Shown here: piece after piece, positions 48,646-60,776 of the stretch | How positions within the stretch are numbered: position 1 is the stretch's first letter | Layout of the letters: each line of letters starts with the position of its first letter | The notes under the pieces: model-generated | What the model was told of the DNA's origin: nothing | The model's database searches: none | The model's input: only the letters and a program-made list of their open reading frames with translations | Made by a program: the position numbers and the translations under genes | Origin: CAWJAP01 sp963834365 | Lineage (GTDB): Bacteria; Acidobacteriota; Vicinamibacteria; Vicinamibacterales; Vicinamibacteraceae | Reading direction: 5' to 3' | Length of the DNA stretch: 64,000 nt | Assembly: GCA_963834365.1 (NCBI GenBank) | Contig: CAWIBS010000036.1 | Coordinates: forward strand, 62,001 to 126,000

Positions 48646-49649
48646 ATGGACGTACCGGCCCTGCGCTGGGGCATTCTGGGTGCGGCGCGGATCAATCGGA
48701 GTCTCGTTCCGGCCTTCCGCGCCGCCGCCGGACAGACGATCGAGGCGATTGCCAGCCGCGACGCGTCGCGGGCGCGCGCGGCGGCCGCCGACGTGGAGAT
48801 TCCGCGGGCCATGGGTCGTACGAAGCGTTGCTCGCCGATCCGGCGATCGACGCCGTCTACATTCCGCTGCCGAATCATCTCCACGCCGAGTGGGCCGTCA
48901 AGGCGGCTGAGGCCGGCAAGCACGTCCTGTGCGAGAAGCCGCTGGCGCTGACCGCCGCCGACGTCGATCGCATGCGTGACGCGGCGGCGCGGTCGCGCGT
49001 CCACCTGGCCGAGGCCTTCATGTACCGCCACCACGCGCAGACTGGCGCTCATTCGCGCGCTCGTCGCCGACGGGGTCGTGGGTCCGCTGCGCATGATCAG
49101 GGGCGCGTTCAGCTTTGCACTCGATCGGCCGGGCGACGTCCGCTTCGATCCGCGAATGGGCGGCGGCAGCCTCTGGGACATCGGCTGCTACCCGGTGAGC
49201 TATGCGCGTCTGCTCGCCGGCGCGCGATCCCCTCGAGGTTCAGGGAACCACCGTTATCGGACCGACCGGCATCGACGTGAGCTTCGCCGGCGTCCTCCAG
49301 TTCGCCGGCGGGCTGCTCGCGTCGATCGACTCCAGCTTCGTCGCCCCGTTCCACACGCAGCTCGGAGATCGTCGGCGCGGCGGGGACGATCCGTGTCACC
49401 CGTCCCTTCAAGCCGACGCCCCGCGAGACGGTGTCGATCGTGAAGGCGGATCGTGTCGAGGAGGTGACCGTCGAGGGACGCCCGCTCTACGTCGATCAGG
49501 TCGAGGACTTCGCCCGCGCCGCGCGTGGCGGCGAGCCGCCGGTCGTCTCCCTCGACGACAGTCGCGGCAACGTCGCGACGCTCGCCGCGCTGCTCGAATC
49601 GGCGTCCACCGGCCGATCGGTCCGGCTCGCAACAGGCCGGTCCGGCTGA
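48646..49649 (+). CDS. Gfo/Idh/MocA family oxidoreductase (multiple frameshifts)
   Basis: An NAD(P)-dependent sugar or inositol dehydrogenase type. ALRWGILGAARINRSLVPAF is the Rossmann start, followed by AIDAVYIPLPNHLHAEWAVK, AGKHVLCEKPLALTAADVDR (with the catalytic Lys in EKP) and HLAEAFMYRHH. WDIGCYPVSYARLLAG and ADRVEEVTVEGRPLYVDQVE come later. Changes lie near 48815, 49045, 49215 and 49360. The TGA stop (49647-49649) is supplied by the CTGAAG centre of a REP element. It may act with the FAH hydrolase on a sugar acid; the substrate is unknown. Confidence 0.85.
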
Positions 49650-49800
49650 AGCCGGACACTGGAGGGTGGTCGCCGGACCTGAAGGTCCGGCCTACCGGTA
49701 TCCTGTGGTCGCCGGACCTGAAGGTCCGGCCTACCGCAGATCATGAACGGTAGGGCGGGGCTTCAGCCCTCGTCGTGTCCGGCTTCAGCCGGACCCCGGA
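49635..49800. repeat. REP-like palindrome cluster, five elements
   Basis: One GGTCCGGCTGAAGCCGGAC copy (49639-49660), two GCCGGACCTGAAGGTCCGGC copies with CTAC to the right (49672-49695 and 49711-49734), GTAGGGCGGGGCTTCAGCCC truncated (49750-49769), and GTGTCCGGCTTCAGCCGGAC (49774-49795). The first provides the stop codon of the oxidoreductase gene. Confidence 0.85.
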
Positions 49801-49825
49801 GCTGGTTTTCGTCGAGCGTCCCGTT

Positions 49826-52203
49826 TCACTCGACGACGGGGGGCGTGCCCCGTTGCGCCGCCAGCGGCGCCAGATCCACGACGCCTCCCTCGCGGGGCAG
49901 CGAGCGGTGGAACTCGAGACGCGGACGATCGTCGGTGAGAAGGTCGCCCGATGCCGACGAACGACCGGATCGCTGCCGGCCCGGCGAAGTACTTCGCCAT
50001 CAGCGTCGTCGAACGAGCCGAGCCCGACCGCGTCGAGCGCCGCACGCGTCGAGCGGCGACTGCCGGTGCGCCTCGAAGGCGGCCCGGCTGATCGACAGCG
50101 GCCGTTTGCTGCCCACGAGCAGCGTCCCATCTTCCCACACCGTGGCGTCGCGGAAACGCTGTCGAGGAACGACCGCACGAGCAGCTTGTACTGCGTCTCG
50201 CGACCGATGACCGACCCACTGCAGCATCACCCCGTCGTCATCGAGCGACCTCGCGCGCGAGCCGGAAGTACTCGACCGAGTAGAGCAGACCCGCGCCGGC
50301 GTGAATCGGCTGGATGATGTCCGCGGTGATCACGTCGTAGCGTTCGCCGCGTCGTCAGCAGGTAGTTGCGTCCGTCGTCGACGCGCAGCCGCACGTTCGG
50401 CTGGCGCAGCACGTCGTAGTTCGCGTGCGCGAAGAACGCCGCGCGCCTTGCGCACGCTGTCCGACAGTTCGACGATGTCCACGAGCGTGCCGGCATGCTG
50501 GCTCACGGCGCCCGCGGTGGCGCCGCCGCCGAGCCCGATGACGAGCGCGCGTTCGGGGCGGCGGATGCAGCACCATCGGCGAGATGGCCGATCAGGCGAT
50601 GCGTCCGCAGCATCTCGGGGCTGTCGTTGGCCTGGTGAAGCCCGTCGAGGAACAGCACGAACCGCCGAGCCGGCTGGCGGTGCACGCTGACCGTGGTCTG
50701 AACGCCTTCCTCGCGCCAGAAGATGCGGTCGTTGGGGCCGTGCCGGCGCGCGAGCGTGGCGAGGAACGGGATCCGGGCACGCGCGGGACCGCGCAGGACG
50801 AACGCGACGCCGACGGCGCCGCTCGCCAGCGAGCGCGCGCCGCCGATTCGACCGCGACGCCACGCCAGCGCGAGGGCTGACGACCAGATACAGCGCGGCG
50901 CAGACGATCAGGCTGGCCCGGCTGCCGAGCCGCGGCAGCAGCACGAAGCCTCCGAGCAGTGCGCCGAGGATCGCGCCGCAGACGTTGACCGCGTACAGCC
51001 GTGCCGAGATCGCTGCGCAGACGGCGATCGTCGAGCCCGTCCGACGAGCGGCCGAACCGCGCCCACATGCGCAGCCCGATCGGGAACGCCAGGCCCATCA
51101 GCATCGCGGCGGGCAGGATGGCGACGCACGCTGGCCTGAATCTGTCCGCTCGTGCGCCAGCCGCGGCCGTAGGTCCACGCCAGCACCGTGAGCGAGAGCG
51201 AGGATCACGACGCCCGTCGCAGCCTGGATCACAGGTCAGCGAGCGCCGAGCCAGTCGCGATCGCGGCGCAGCAGGCGCGCGGCCAGCCAGCTGCCCGCCG
51301 CAATGCCGCCCAGCACCGCGGCCAGCATCGTCGTGAATGCGTAGGTCGTGGCCGGAATGAACAGGACGAGGATGCGGAACCAGACGACTTCGAGGGCGAG
51401 CGAGGCGAGACCCGACAGGCCCAGGACCGACCAGCACGACGTGCCGCGCCGCCGCGCCGCGCGCCACGATCGGCACGGGAGGGGTGGATGCGGATACGCG
51501 CGACGGGCTGCCGGCATCCTCGGTTCGATCCTCGCGCATGGACAGCCAGAGCGCGGTGGCGGCCGCGATCACGTTGCCCGCAGCCGCGATCCTGAAGGAC
51601 GCCGCGGATGCCGGCCGCTCCGATCAGGTAGAAGCCGGTCACGAGCAGCGCCGGCGATGGCGCCGGCCGTGTTGGCCGCGTAGACGGCGCCGATGCGCGC
51701 CGCCGTGTTGCGCGTGACGAACGAGCCGCGACGCCGCGACCAGCGGCAGCGTGGCGCCCATCATCGACGTCGGGACCAGCAGCACGAGCAAGGCGCCGGC
51801 AAAGCGGACCGCGGTCAGGACGCCGAACTCGTCGCCGATCCAGCCGTGCGCCGATCCATACCAGGCAGGGAGTCGATGCAAGACCGGCTGGGTGGCGAGC
51901 GCGGTGACCGCAATCGCGAGTTCCGCCGCCGCGAACAGCCGCAACGGATGCGAGCGCGCGGGCGGCGACCCGGCCGGCCACGAGGCTGCCGATCGCCAGG
52001 CCCGCCATGAACCCGGCGAGCACGGTGCTGGCCGCGTAGGCGGTCACACCGAAGACGAGCGACAGCAGCCGCAGCCAGAGAACCTGATAGGTCAGGCCTG
52101 CGGCGCCGGAGCAGCCCAGCGCGAGCAGGAGAACGAGGAATCGAGCGACAGTGCCGGATCGACGGGTCACCGGCTGCGTCGGGGCCTCGGCCTGCTCGAT
52201 CAT
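49826..52203 (-). CDS. Fused membrane transporter-like/spermidine synthase-like protein (many frameshifts)
   Basis: The N-terminal half has many membrane segments, beginning FLVLLLALGCSGAAGLTYQVL and LRLLSLVFGVTAYAASTVLA. The C-terminal half is a spermidine-synthase-type methyltransferase fold: ERALVIGLGGGATAGAVSQH, LVDIVELSDSV, and RNYLLTT. The tail is TDDRPRLEFHRSLP and GGVVDLAPLAAQRG. Such fusions are common in Acidobacteriota and Proteobacteria, and whether they make polyamines is unproven. At least ten frame changes occur between 52000 and 49900, so the middle of the sequence cannot be trusted residue by residue. The start ATG 52203 (MIEQAEAPTQPV) is divergent from recD2. Confidence 0.8.
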
Positions 52204-52262
52204 CGCCGCGAATCGTAACCCAGTGGCTCGACGCGCGACCCGCGAGGGCCAGGGTTCAGAAC

Positions 52263-52292
52263 CAGGGTCCGGCTGAAGCCGGACACTACGAA
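52263..52292 (+). repeat. REP-like palindrome upstream of recD2
   Basis: GGTCCGGCTGAAGCCGGAC followed by ACTACGA occupies the space where the -35 of recD2 would be. Confidence 0.75.
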
Positions 52293-52303
52293 TGGGGCCG
52301 TTG

Positions 52304-52309
52304 TATCCT
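52304..52309 (+). promoter_or_regulatory. -10 element (TATCCT) of recD2
   Basis: TATCCT ends 5 bases before the GTG at 52315, consistent with a leaderless transcript. The REP element is just upstream. Confidence 0.4.
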
Positions 52310-52314
52310 GCGCC

Positions 52315-54527
52315 GTGGCTCGGACCGTCCCCGCCGACGCGCGCGAGCTTCTCTCCGGCGCCGTCGAGCGCGTGACGTTCCACAATCCCGACACGGGGTT
52401 CGCCGTCCTGCGCGTGCTGGTCCCTGGACGCCGCGATCTCGTCGACGGTCGTCGGGCACGTCGCGGCGATTGCCGCCGGGCGAATCCATTCACGCCGGCG
52501 GGACCTGGCTGAACGACCGCACGCACGGCCTGCAGTTCCGCGCGGTCTGGCTGCGCGCGGCCGCCCCGACCTCGATCGAGGGCATCGAGAAGTACCTCGC
52601 CTCGGGCCTCCTGCGGGGCATCGGACCGCACTTCGCGCGCCGGCTCGTGGCGGCCTTCGGCGATTCGGTCTTCGACGTCATCGAGCGCGAGCCGGCGCGA
52701 CTCCGCGACGTCGAGGGCATCGGACCGCTGCGCGCGACGCGCATTGCCGAGGGCTGGCACGCCCAGCGCGCCGTGCGCGACATCATGGTCTTCCTTCACG
52801 CCCACGGCGTCAGCACCGCCCGCGCCGTGCGCATCTACCAGACCTACGGCGTCGATGCCATTCCCGTCATCAGCGAGAACCCGTATCGACTGGCCCGCGA
52901 CATCCGAGGGATCGGGTTCCTGACCGCCGACCGGATCGCGGAGAAAGTCGGGATCGCGAAGACGGCGATGGTGCGGGCCCGCGCCGGCATCGGCTACGCG
53001 CTCGCCGAGGCGCTGGACGACGGGCATTGCGGCCTGCCCGAGCCGGAGCTGGTGGCCGCCGCCGGGCGCCTGCTGCAGATCCCGATCGATCTCGTGTCGG
53101 AGGCGCTGGCGCTCGAGCTCGCGGACGCAACGGTCGTGCGCGACACGGTCGAGGGTGCGCCCTGCATCTTCCTCGCGGGCCTGCACGCGGCCGAGCGGCA
53201 GATCGCGACGACCCTTGCGCGGCTCGCCCAGGGCCGGCCGCCGTGGCCCGACATCGACGCGGCCCGGGCGATTCCGTGGGTCGAGGCGCGTCTCGGCCTC
53301 GAGCTTGCGAGCGGCCAGCGGGACGCCCTCACGCGCGCCCTGCGGTCGAAGATGCTCGTGATGACCGGCGGTCCGGGCGTCGGGAAGACGACGCTGCTGA
53401 ACGCGCTGCTGCGCATCCTCGGCGCCAAGGGCGTACGCGCCGCCCTCTGCGCGCCGACGGGCCGCGCCGCCCGGCGCCTCTCCGACACGACCGGGCTCGA
53501 GGCGAAGACCATCCACCGGCTGCTCGAGATGAACCCGCGCGACGGCCGGTTCCGGCGGAACGAGCAGCACCCGCTCGACGGCGGGCTCGTCGTCGTGGAC
53601 GAGACGTCGATGGTCGACGTGCCGCTCATGGCCGCGCTCGTGCGCGCCGTGCCGCCGCAGGCGGCGCTCCTGCTCGTCGGCGACGCCGATCAGCTGCCGT
53701 CGGTCGGGCCGGGACAGGTGCTCGGCGATGTGATGGGTTCAGGCGTCGTGCCGGTCGTCCGGTTGACCGAGGTGTTCCGCCAGGCGGCCGAGAGCCGCAT
53801 CATCGTCAACGCGCATCGCGTCAACGCCGGCGAGCTGCCCGACATGACCCGGGGAGACGAGGGGAGCGATTTCTACTTCGTGCCCGTGGACGAGCCCGAC
53901 GATGTGCTGGCGCGCATCGTTTCTCTCGTCTCGGCGCGGATCCCGCAGCGGTTCGGCCTCCACGCCATCCGGGACGTGCAGGTGCTCAGCCCGATGAACC
54001 GGGGCACGACCGGAGCACGCACGCTCAATGTGGAGCTGCAGAAGGCGCTGAACCCGCCGGGGCCGGTCCGCATCGAGCGGTTCGGGTCGGTGTTCGGGCC
54101 GGGCGACAAGGTGATGCAGATCGAGAACGACTACGACAAGGAGGTCTACAACGGCGACGTCGGCTTCGTCCGCTCGGTCGATCCGGAAGCCGGGCAGCTG
54201 GTGGTCGAGTTCGAGGGACGCGACGTGACCTACGATGCGGGCGAGCTCGATCGCCTGGTGCTCGGGTATGCGACGACCATCCACAAGGCCCAGGGGTCCG
54301 AATATCCGGCCGTCGTGATTCCCGTGACGACCCAGCACTATCCGATGCTGCAGCGCCATCTGCTGTACACCGGGATTACCCGCGGCCGGCAGCTCGTCGT
54401 GGTGGTCGGCCAGCGGAAGGCGCTGGCCATTGCGGTGCGCACGGTGACCGGCCGGCGCAGGTGGTCCAAGCTGGGGGAGTGGCTCGCGTCAGGCGTTGGG
54501 CAGGTTCCAGGGCCACCCCGAGGCTGA
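52315..54527 (+). CDS. recD2: ATP-dependent RecD2-type DNA helicase (one frameshift)
   Basis: RecD2 is a 5'-3' superfamily 1 helicase acting in repair outside RecBCD. The N-terminus LLSGAVERVTFHNPDTGFAV is an OB-like domain; the frame changes near 52455 (GRRDLV to TVVGHVAAIAAGESIHAGG). Helix-hairpin-helix segments follow (YLASGLLRGIGPHFARRL, DVEGIGPLRATRI). Walker A is VMTGGPGVGKTTLL, then VVVDETSMVDVPL (Walker B), LVGDADQLPSVGPGQVLGD and the C-terminal LGYATTIHKAQGSEYPAVV with YTGITRGRQLV. The GTG start lies 5 bases after TATCCT. Confidence 0.93.
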
Positions 54528-54811
54528 GGTCTCCGGCGACGACGGCAGGCCTCGTGGCGAACCGTGCGATCATGCGCGCGAGCGGGTCCTGATCGGGGGA
54601 TGGACCCCTCCGGCGGCCATCGAGCCGGCATGTCGACGTGATTATGGTTTCATCAGGCCGGCGGCGGAGATCGATACGCGAAAATCATCGGTCGGCGCGT
54701 TCCGTATCCCCCGCCGCATCAACGTGATAGACTCCCGCGTTCGAACGCGATTGGACCGCCGCGGAGTGTCGGCATTCGCCGCCCGCCGGTCTCTTCTTGA
54801 GTGTTCCACCC
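54528..54811 (+). promoter_or_regulatory. Upstream region of aceE with a 14-bp palindrome at the probable start point
   Basis: No gene is seen here. TAGACT (54728-54733) could be a -10 element, and the perfect palindrome CGCGTTCGAACGCG (54736-54749) would then cover the transcription start; a half site GCGCGTTC occurs at about 54695-54702. This layout fits repressor control of the pyruvate dehydrogenase operon, but the regulator is unknown. Confidence 0.45.
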
Positions 54812-57491
<2,680 letters not shown>

Positions 57492-57534
57492 TCCGCCGGT
57501 CAGCTGTGGTCGCTCGTAGTTGGTCTGCTGTTCC

Positions 57535-59285
57535 ATGCCCACTGAATTCCTGGTGCCCGAGCTGGGCGAGAGCGTCAAGGGCGGCGACGTCCTGCGCGTC
57601 CTCGTCAAGACTGGTGACACGGTTGCGAAGGACCAGCCGGTCCTGGAGCTCGAAACCGACAAGGCCACGATCGAAGTGCCGTCGTCGGTCGAGGGCAAGG
57701 TCGTGGCGATCCACGTCAAGCCTGGCGACAAGGTGACGGTCGGCCAGTCAGTGCTGGCCGTCGATGGCGGCGCCGATCAAGCAGCGCCGGCGCCGGCGCA
57801 GGCGCAGCAGGAAACCGAGAAGGCGCGCGGGGAGAGCGAGCCGATCCCCGACACCCCCAGCATCCGAGGCCCCCGCGCCACGCGCCGAAGCCGAGGCCGG
57901 ACGCGCGTGCGCCCCCGTCGGGCGAAGCGGCCGGCGAGACGGCGTTCGCGATTCCGGAACTGGGTGAGAACGTCACGGGCGGAGACGTCCTGCGCCTGCT
58001 GGTGAAGGTCGGCGACACGGTCGCCGTAGAGCAGCCGCTCATCGAGCTCGAGACGGACAAGGCGACCATCGAGGTGCCGTCCTCCGTCGCCGGGACCGTG
58101 TCGGCCATTCAGGTGAAAGCCGGGGACAAGGTCACGATCGGCCAGGCCGTGATGACCATCGCCACGGCCGGAGGCACGCGTGCGTCGGAGCCGGCCGCGG
58201 CCAGCGCACCGCAGGCGACCGCGGCGGCCCCGGGCAGCGCCGTCACAGACTTTCCGGCGTGGACGCGCGGCCGGTGAACCGCGAAGCCGATCGGGTCCGG
58301 CCGAAGTGGTGGACATCTCGCGCGGCGCCCGGCCGGCGGCCGCTGCGGCTGCGGTGGACACCTCGGGTCGCGAGCGCAGCCCCGCCCCGGCGGCGCCCTC
58401 GGTGCGGCGTCTGGCGCGTGAGCTCGGCGTGGACATTCATGACGTCTCAGGCTCGGGACCGGCGGGCGCATTTCGGCCGGCGACGTCACCGCGCACGTCA
58501 AGCGTATCGTCACGACGGGCGGTGCCCGGGGAGCGTCCACGCCCGCCGCGGCGGCGTCGGTCGTGCTCCCCGACTTCGCGAAGTGGGGCGGCATCGATCG
58601 CCAGCCGCTGCGCGCGATTCGCCGCAAGGCGGCCGAGCATCTGTCACAGGCGTGGAGCCTGATCCCCCACGTCACGCAGGGCGACAAGGCCGACATCACC
58701 GAGCTCGACGCGCTGCGGGGACGCTTCAGCAAGGAGGCCGAGGCCGCCGGCGGAAAGCTGACGGTCACGGCGGTGACGCTGAAGGTGGTCGCGGCGGCCC
58801 TCAGAAAGTTTCCGCAGTTCAACGCCTCGCTCGATCTCGCCAGCGAGTCGGTCATCTACAAGCAGTACGTCCATGTCGGGGTGGCCGTGGACACCAATCG
58901 CGGCCTGCTCGTGCCGGTCGTCCGCGACGTGGACAAGAAGGGCATCCTGCAACTCGCCGGCGAGCTCCAGCAGCTCGCAGAGAAGGCGCGGGGCGGGAAG
59001 CTGTCGCTCGACGAGATGTCCGGCGGGTGCTTCACGATCAGCAACCTCGGCGGGATTGGCGGCACGCACTTTTCTCCCATCGTCAATCATCCCGAGGTCG
59101 CGATTCTGGGCATGTCCCGCTCGCGGATGGAGCCGGTGTGGAAGGACGGCCAGTTCGTGCCGCGCCTGCTGCTTCCGCTGTCGCTGTCCTACGATCACCG
59201 CCTGATCGACGGCGCCGATGCGATCCGCTTCCTTCGCTTCATCGTCGACGCGCTCGAGCAACCGTTCCTGCTGGTCCTGCAGTGA
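57535..59285 (+). CDS. aceF: Dihydrolipoamide acetyltransferase E2 with two lipoyl domains (frameshifts in linkers)
   Basis: E2 core of pyruvate dehydrogenase. Two lipoyl domains, each with the lipoylated Lys in ETDKATIEVPSS (about residues 1-75 and 140-215), are separated by an Ala/Pro linker. A peripheral-subunit binding domain (SVRRLARELGVDIHDVSGSG, GPAGRISAGDV) and the catalytic domain (LIPHVTQGDKADITELDALR, FNASLDLASES, SYDHRLIDGADAIRF with the active-site His) follow. The frame changes near 57860, 58260-58305 and 58460, all in or next to the Ala/Pro/Gly-rich linkers, where consensus errors are most likely. Heptamer units lie between aceE and aceF. Confidence 0.93.
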
Positions 59286-59288
59286 AAC

Positions 59289-59346
59289 GGGGACGGGAGC
59301 CTCTTCTCATTTTCCTAGCGCTTGTTGAGAAGAGGCTTCCGTCCCC
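59289..59346. repeat. Long hairpin of the GGGGACGGGAGCC family, copy 3
   Basis: Arms of 21 bases (59289-59309 and 59326-59346) pair with one G-T mismatch; the outer part is GGGGACGGGAGCC, the inner part TCTTCTCA. It lies between aceF and lpd, so it must be read through or processed if the operon is one transcript. Confidence 0.85.
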
Positions 59347-59355
59347 CTTCCCGCT

Positions 59356-60774
59356 ATGGCGAACCCCACCCACGTTGCGATCATCGGTGCCGGGCCCGGC
59401 GGCTATCCGGCCGCATTCCTCGCCGCCGACCTCGGGATGCAGGTCACGCTCATCGACGAGGAGAAGAACCCCGGGGGCGTCTGCGTCTATCGCGGGTGCA
59501 TCCCCTCGAAGGCGCTGCTGCACGTCGCCAAGGTCATGGACGAAGCGCGGCATGCCGCGAGCTTCGGGGTGACGTTCGCCCCGCCGCAGGTCGATCTCGA
59601 CAAGGTCCGCGGATTCAAGGACGGCGTCGTGGCGAAGATGACGGGAGGCACGGGGCTCCTCGTCAAGTCGCGGAAGATCCGGTATCTCCACGGCCGCGCG
59701 ACCATCGCCGACCCGCACAGTGTGTCGGTGGCCCTGAAGGCCGGGGGTGAGGAGAAGGTCACCTTCGACGTCGGCATCATCGCCACCGGGTCGCGCCCGG
59801 CGACGCTGCCCAATCTGTCGCTGAGCCCGGGCCGCCTGCTCGACTCGACCTCGGCCCTCGACCTGCCCGACGTGCCCCGGTCGCTGCTCGTGGTCGGCGG
59901 CGGCTACATCGGCCTCGAGCTCGGGTCGGTCTATGCCGCGCTCGGCTCGAAGGTCTCCGTCGTCGAGATGCTCCCTGGCCTGCTGCCGGGAGCCGATCGC
60001 GATCTGGTCAAGGTGCTGGCCGATCGCATCACCACCATCTGCGAGTCGGTGATGCTGAGCACGAAGGTCGCCAGGATGACGGAGGAGCCCGCCGGAGTGC
60101 GTGTCGTTTTCGAAGGGGGCGACGGCAAGACCTCCGAGCAGGTATTCGAGAAGGTGCTGGTGTCGATCGGCCGCCGGCCGAACGGCAACGTGCCCGGGCT
60201 CGACCGCACGAAGGTCCAGGTCGATCCGAAGGGGTTCATCACCGTCGACGCGCAGCGACGCACCGCCGAGCCGTCCCTCTACGCGATTGGCGACGTGGCC
60301 GGGGAGCCGATGCTCGCCCACAAGGCGACCTATGAAGCCAAGATCGCCGTCGAAGCCATCGCCGGGCACAAGGTCGCTTACGAACCGCGGGCGATCCCGG
60401 CCGTCGTCTTCACAGATCCCGAGCTCGCATGGTGCGGGCTCACGGAGAGCGACGCCCAGCGGGACAACATTCCCCACGAGGTCGCGAGGTTTCCGTGGGG
60501 CGCATCGGGCCGCGCGACGTCCATCGGTCGCACCGACGGCCTCACCAAGATCCTCGTCGACCCCAAGACCGAACGCGTGCTCGGCGTGGGGATCGTCGGC
60601 GTCGGCGCTGGCGAGATGATTGCCGAGGGGGTCCTCGCCATCGAGATGGCGGCGGTGGCCACCGATTCCGCGATGACGATCCACGCGCACCCGACGCTCG
60701 CCGAGACCGTCATGGAGTCGGCCGAAGCCTTCTTCGGGCACGCCACCCACATGTACCGCCCCAGGCGGAAATAG
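59356..60774 (+). CDS. lpdA: Dihydrolipoyl dehydrogenase E3
   Basis: An intact 472-residue flavoenzyme that reoxidises the lipoyl groups of E2 with NAD+. AIIGAGPGGYPAAFLAADLG binds FAD, GGVCVYRGCIPSKALL holds the redox disulfide (CxxxxC), VVGGGYIGLELGSVYAALGS binds NAD, LYAIGDVAGEPMLAHKA is the second FAD contact, and the catalytic His is in IHAHPTLAETVMESAEAFF. The redox motif has VYR between the cysteines where many homologues have LNV. It is the last gene of the pyruvate dehydrogenase operon and converges on a regulator gene with only 2 bp between stops. Confidence 0.95.
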   Translation: MANPTHVAIIGAGPGGYPAAFLAADLGMQVTLIDEEKNPGGVCVYRGCIPSKALLHVAKVMDEARHAASFGVTFAPPQVDLDKVRGFKDGVVAKMTGGTGLLVKSRKIRYLHGRATIADPHSVSVALKAGGEEKVTFDVGIIATGSRPATLPNLSLSPGRLLDSTSALDLPDVPRSLLVVGGGYIGLELGSVYAALGSKVSVVEMLPGLLPGADRDLVKVLADRITTICESVMLSTKVARMTEEPAGVRVVFEGGDGKTSEQVFEKVLVSIGRRPNGNVPGLDRTKVQVDPKGFITVDAQRRTAEPSLYAIGDVAGEPMLAHKATYEAKIAVEAIAGHKVAYEPRAIPAVVFTDPELAWCGLTESDAQRDNIPHEVARFPWGASGRATSIGRTDGLTKILVDPKTERVLGVGIVGVGAGEMIAEGVLAIEMAAVATDSAMTIHAHPTLAETVMESAEAFFGHATHMYRPRRK

Positions 60775-60776
60775 AC

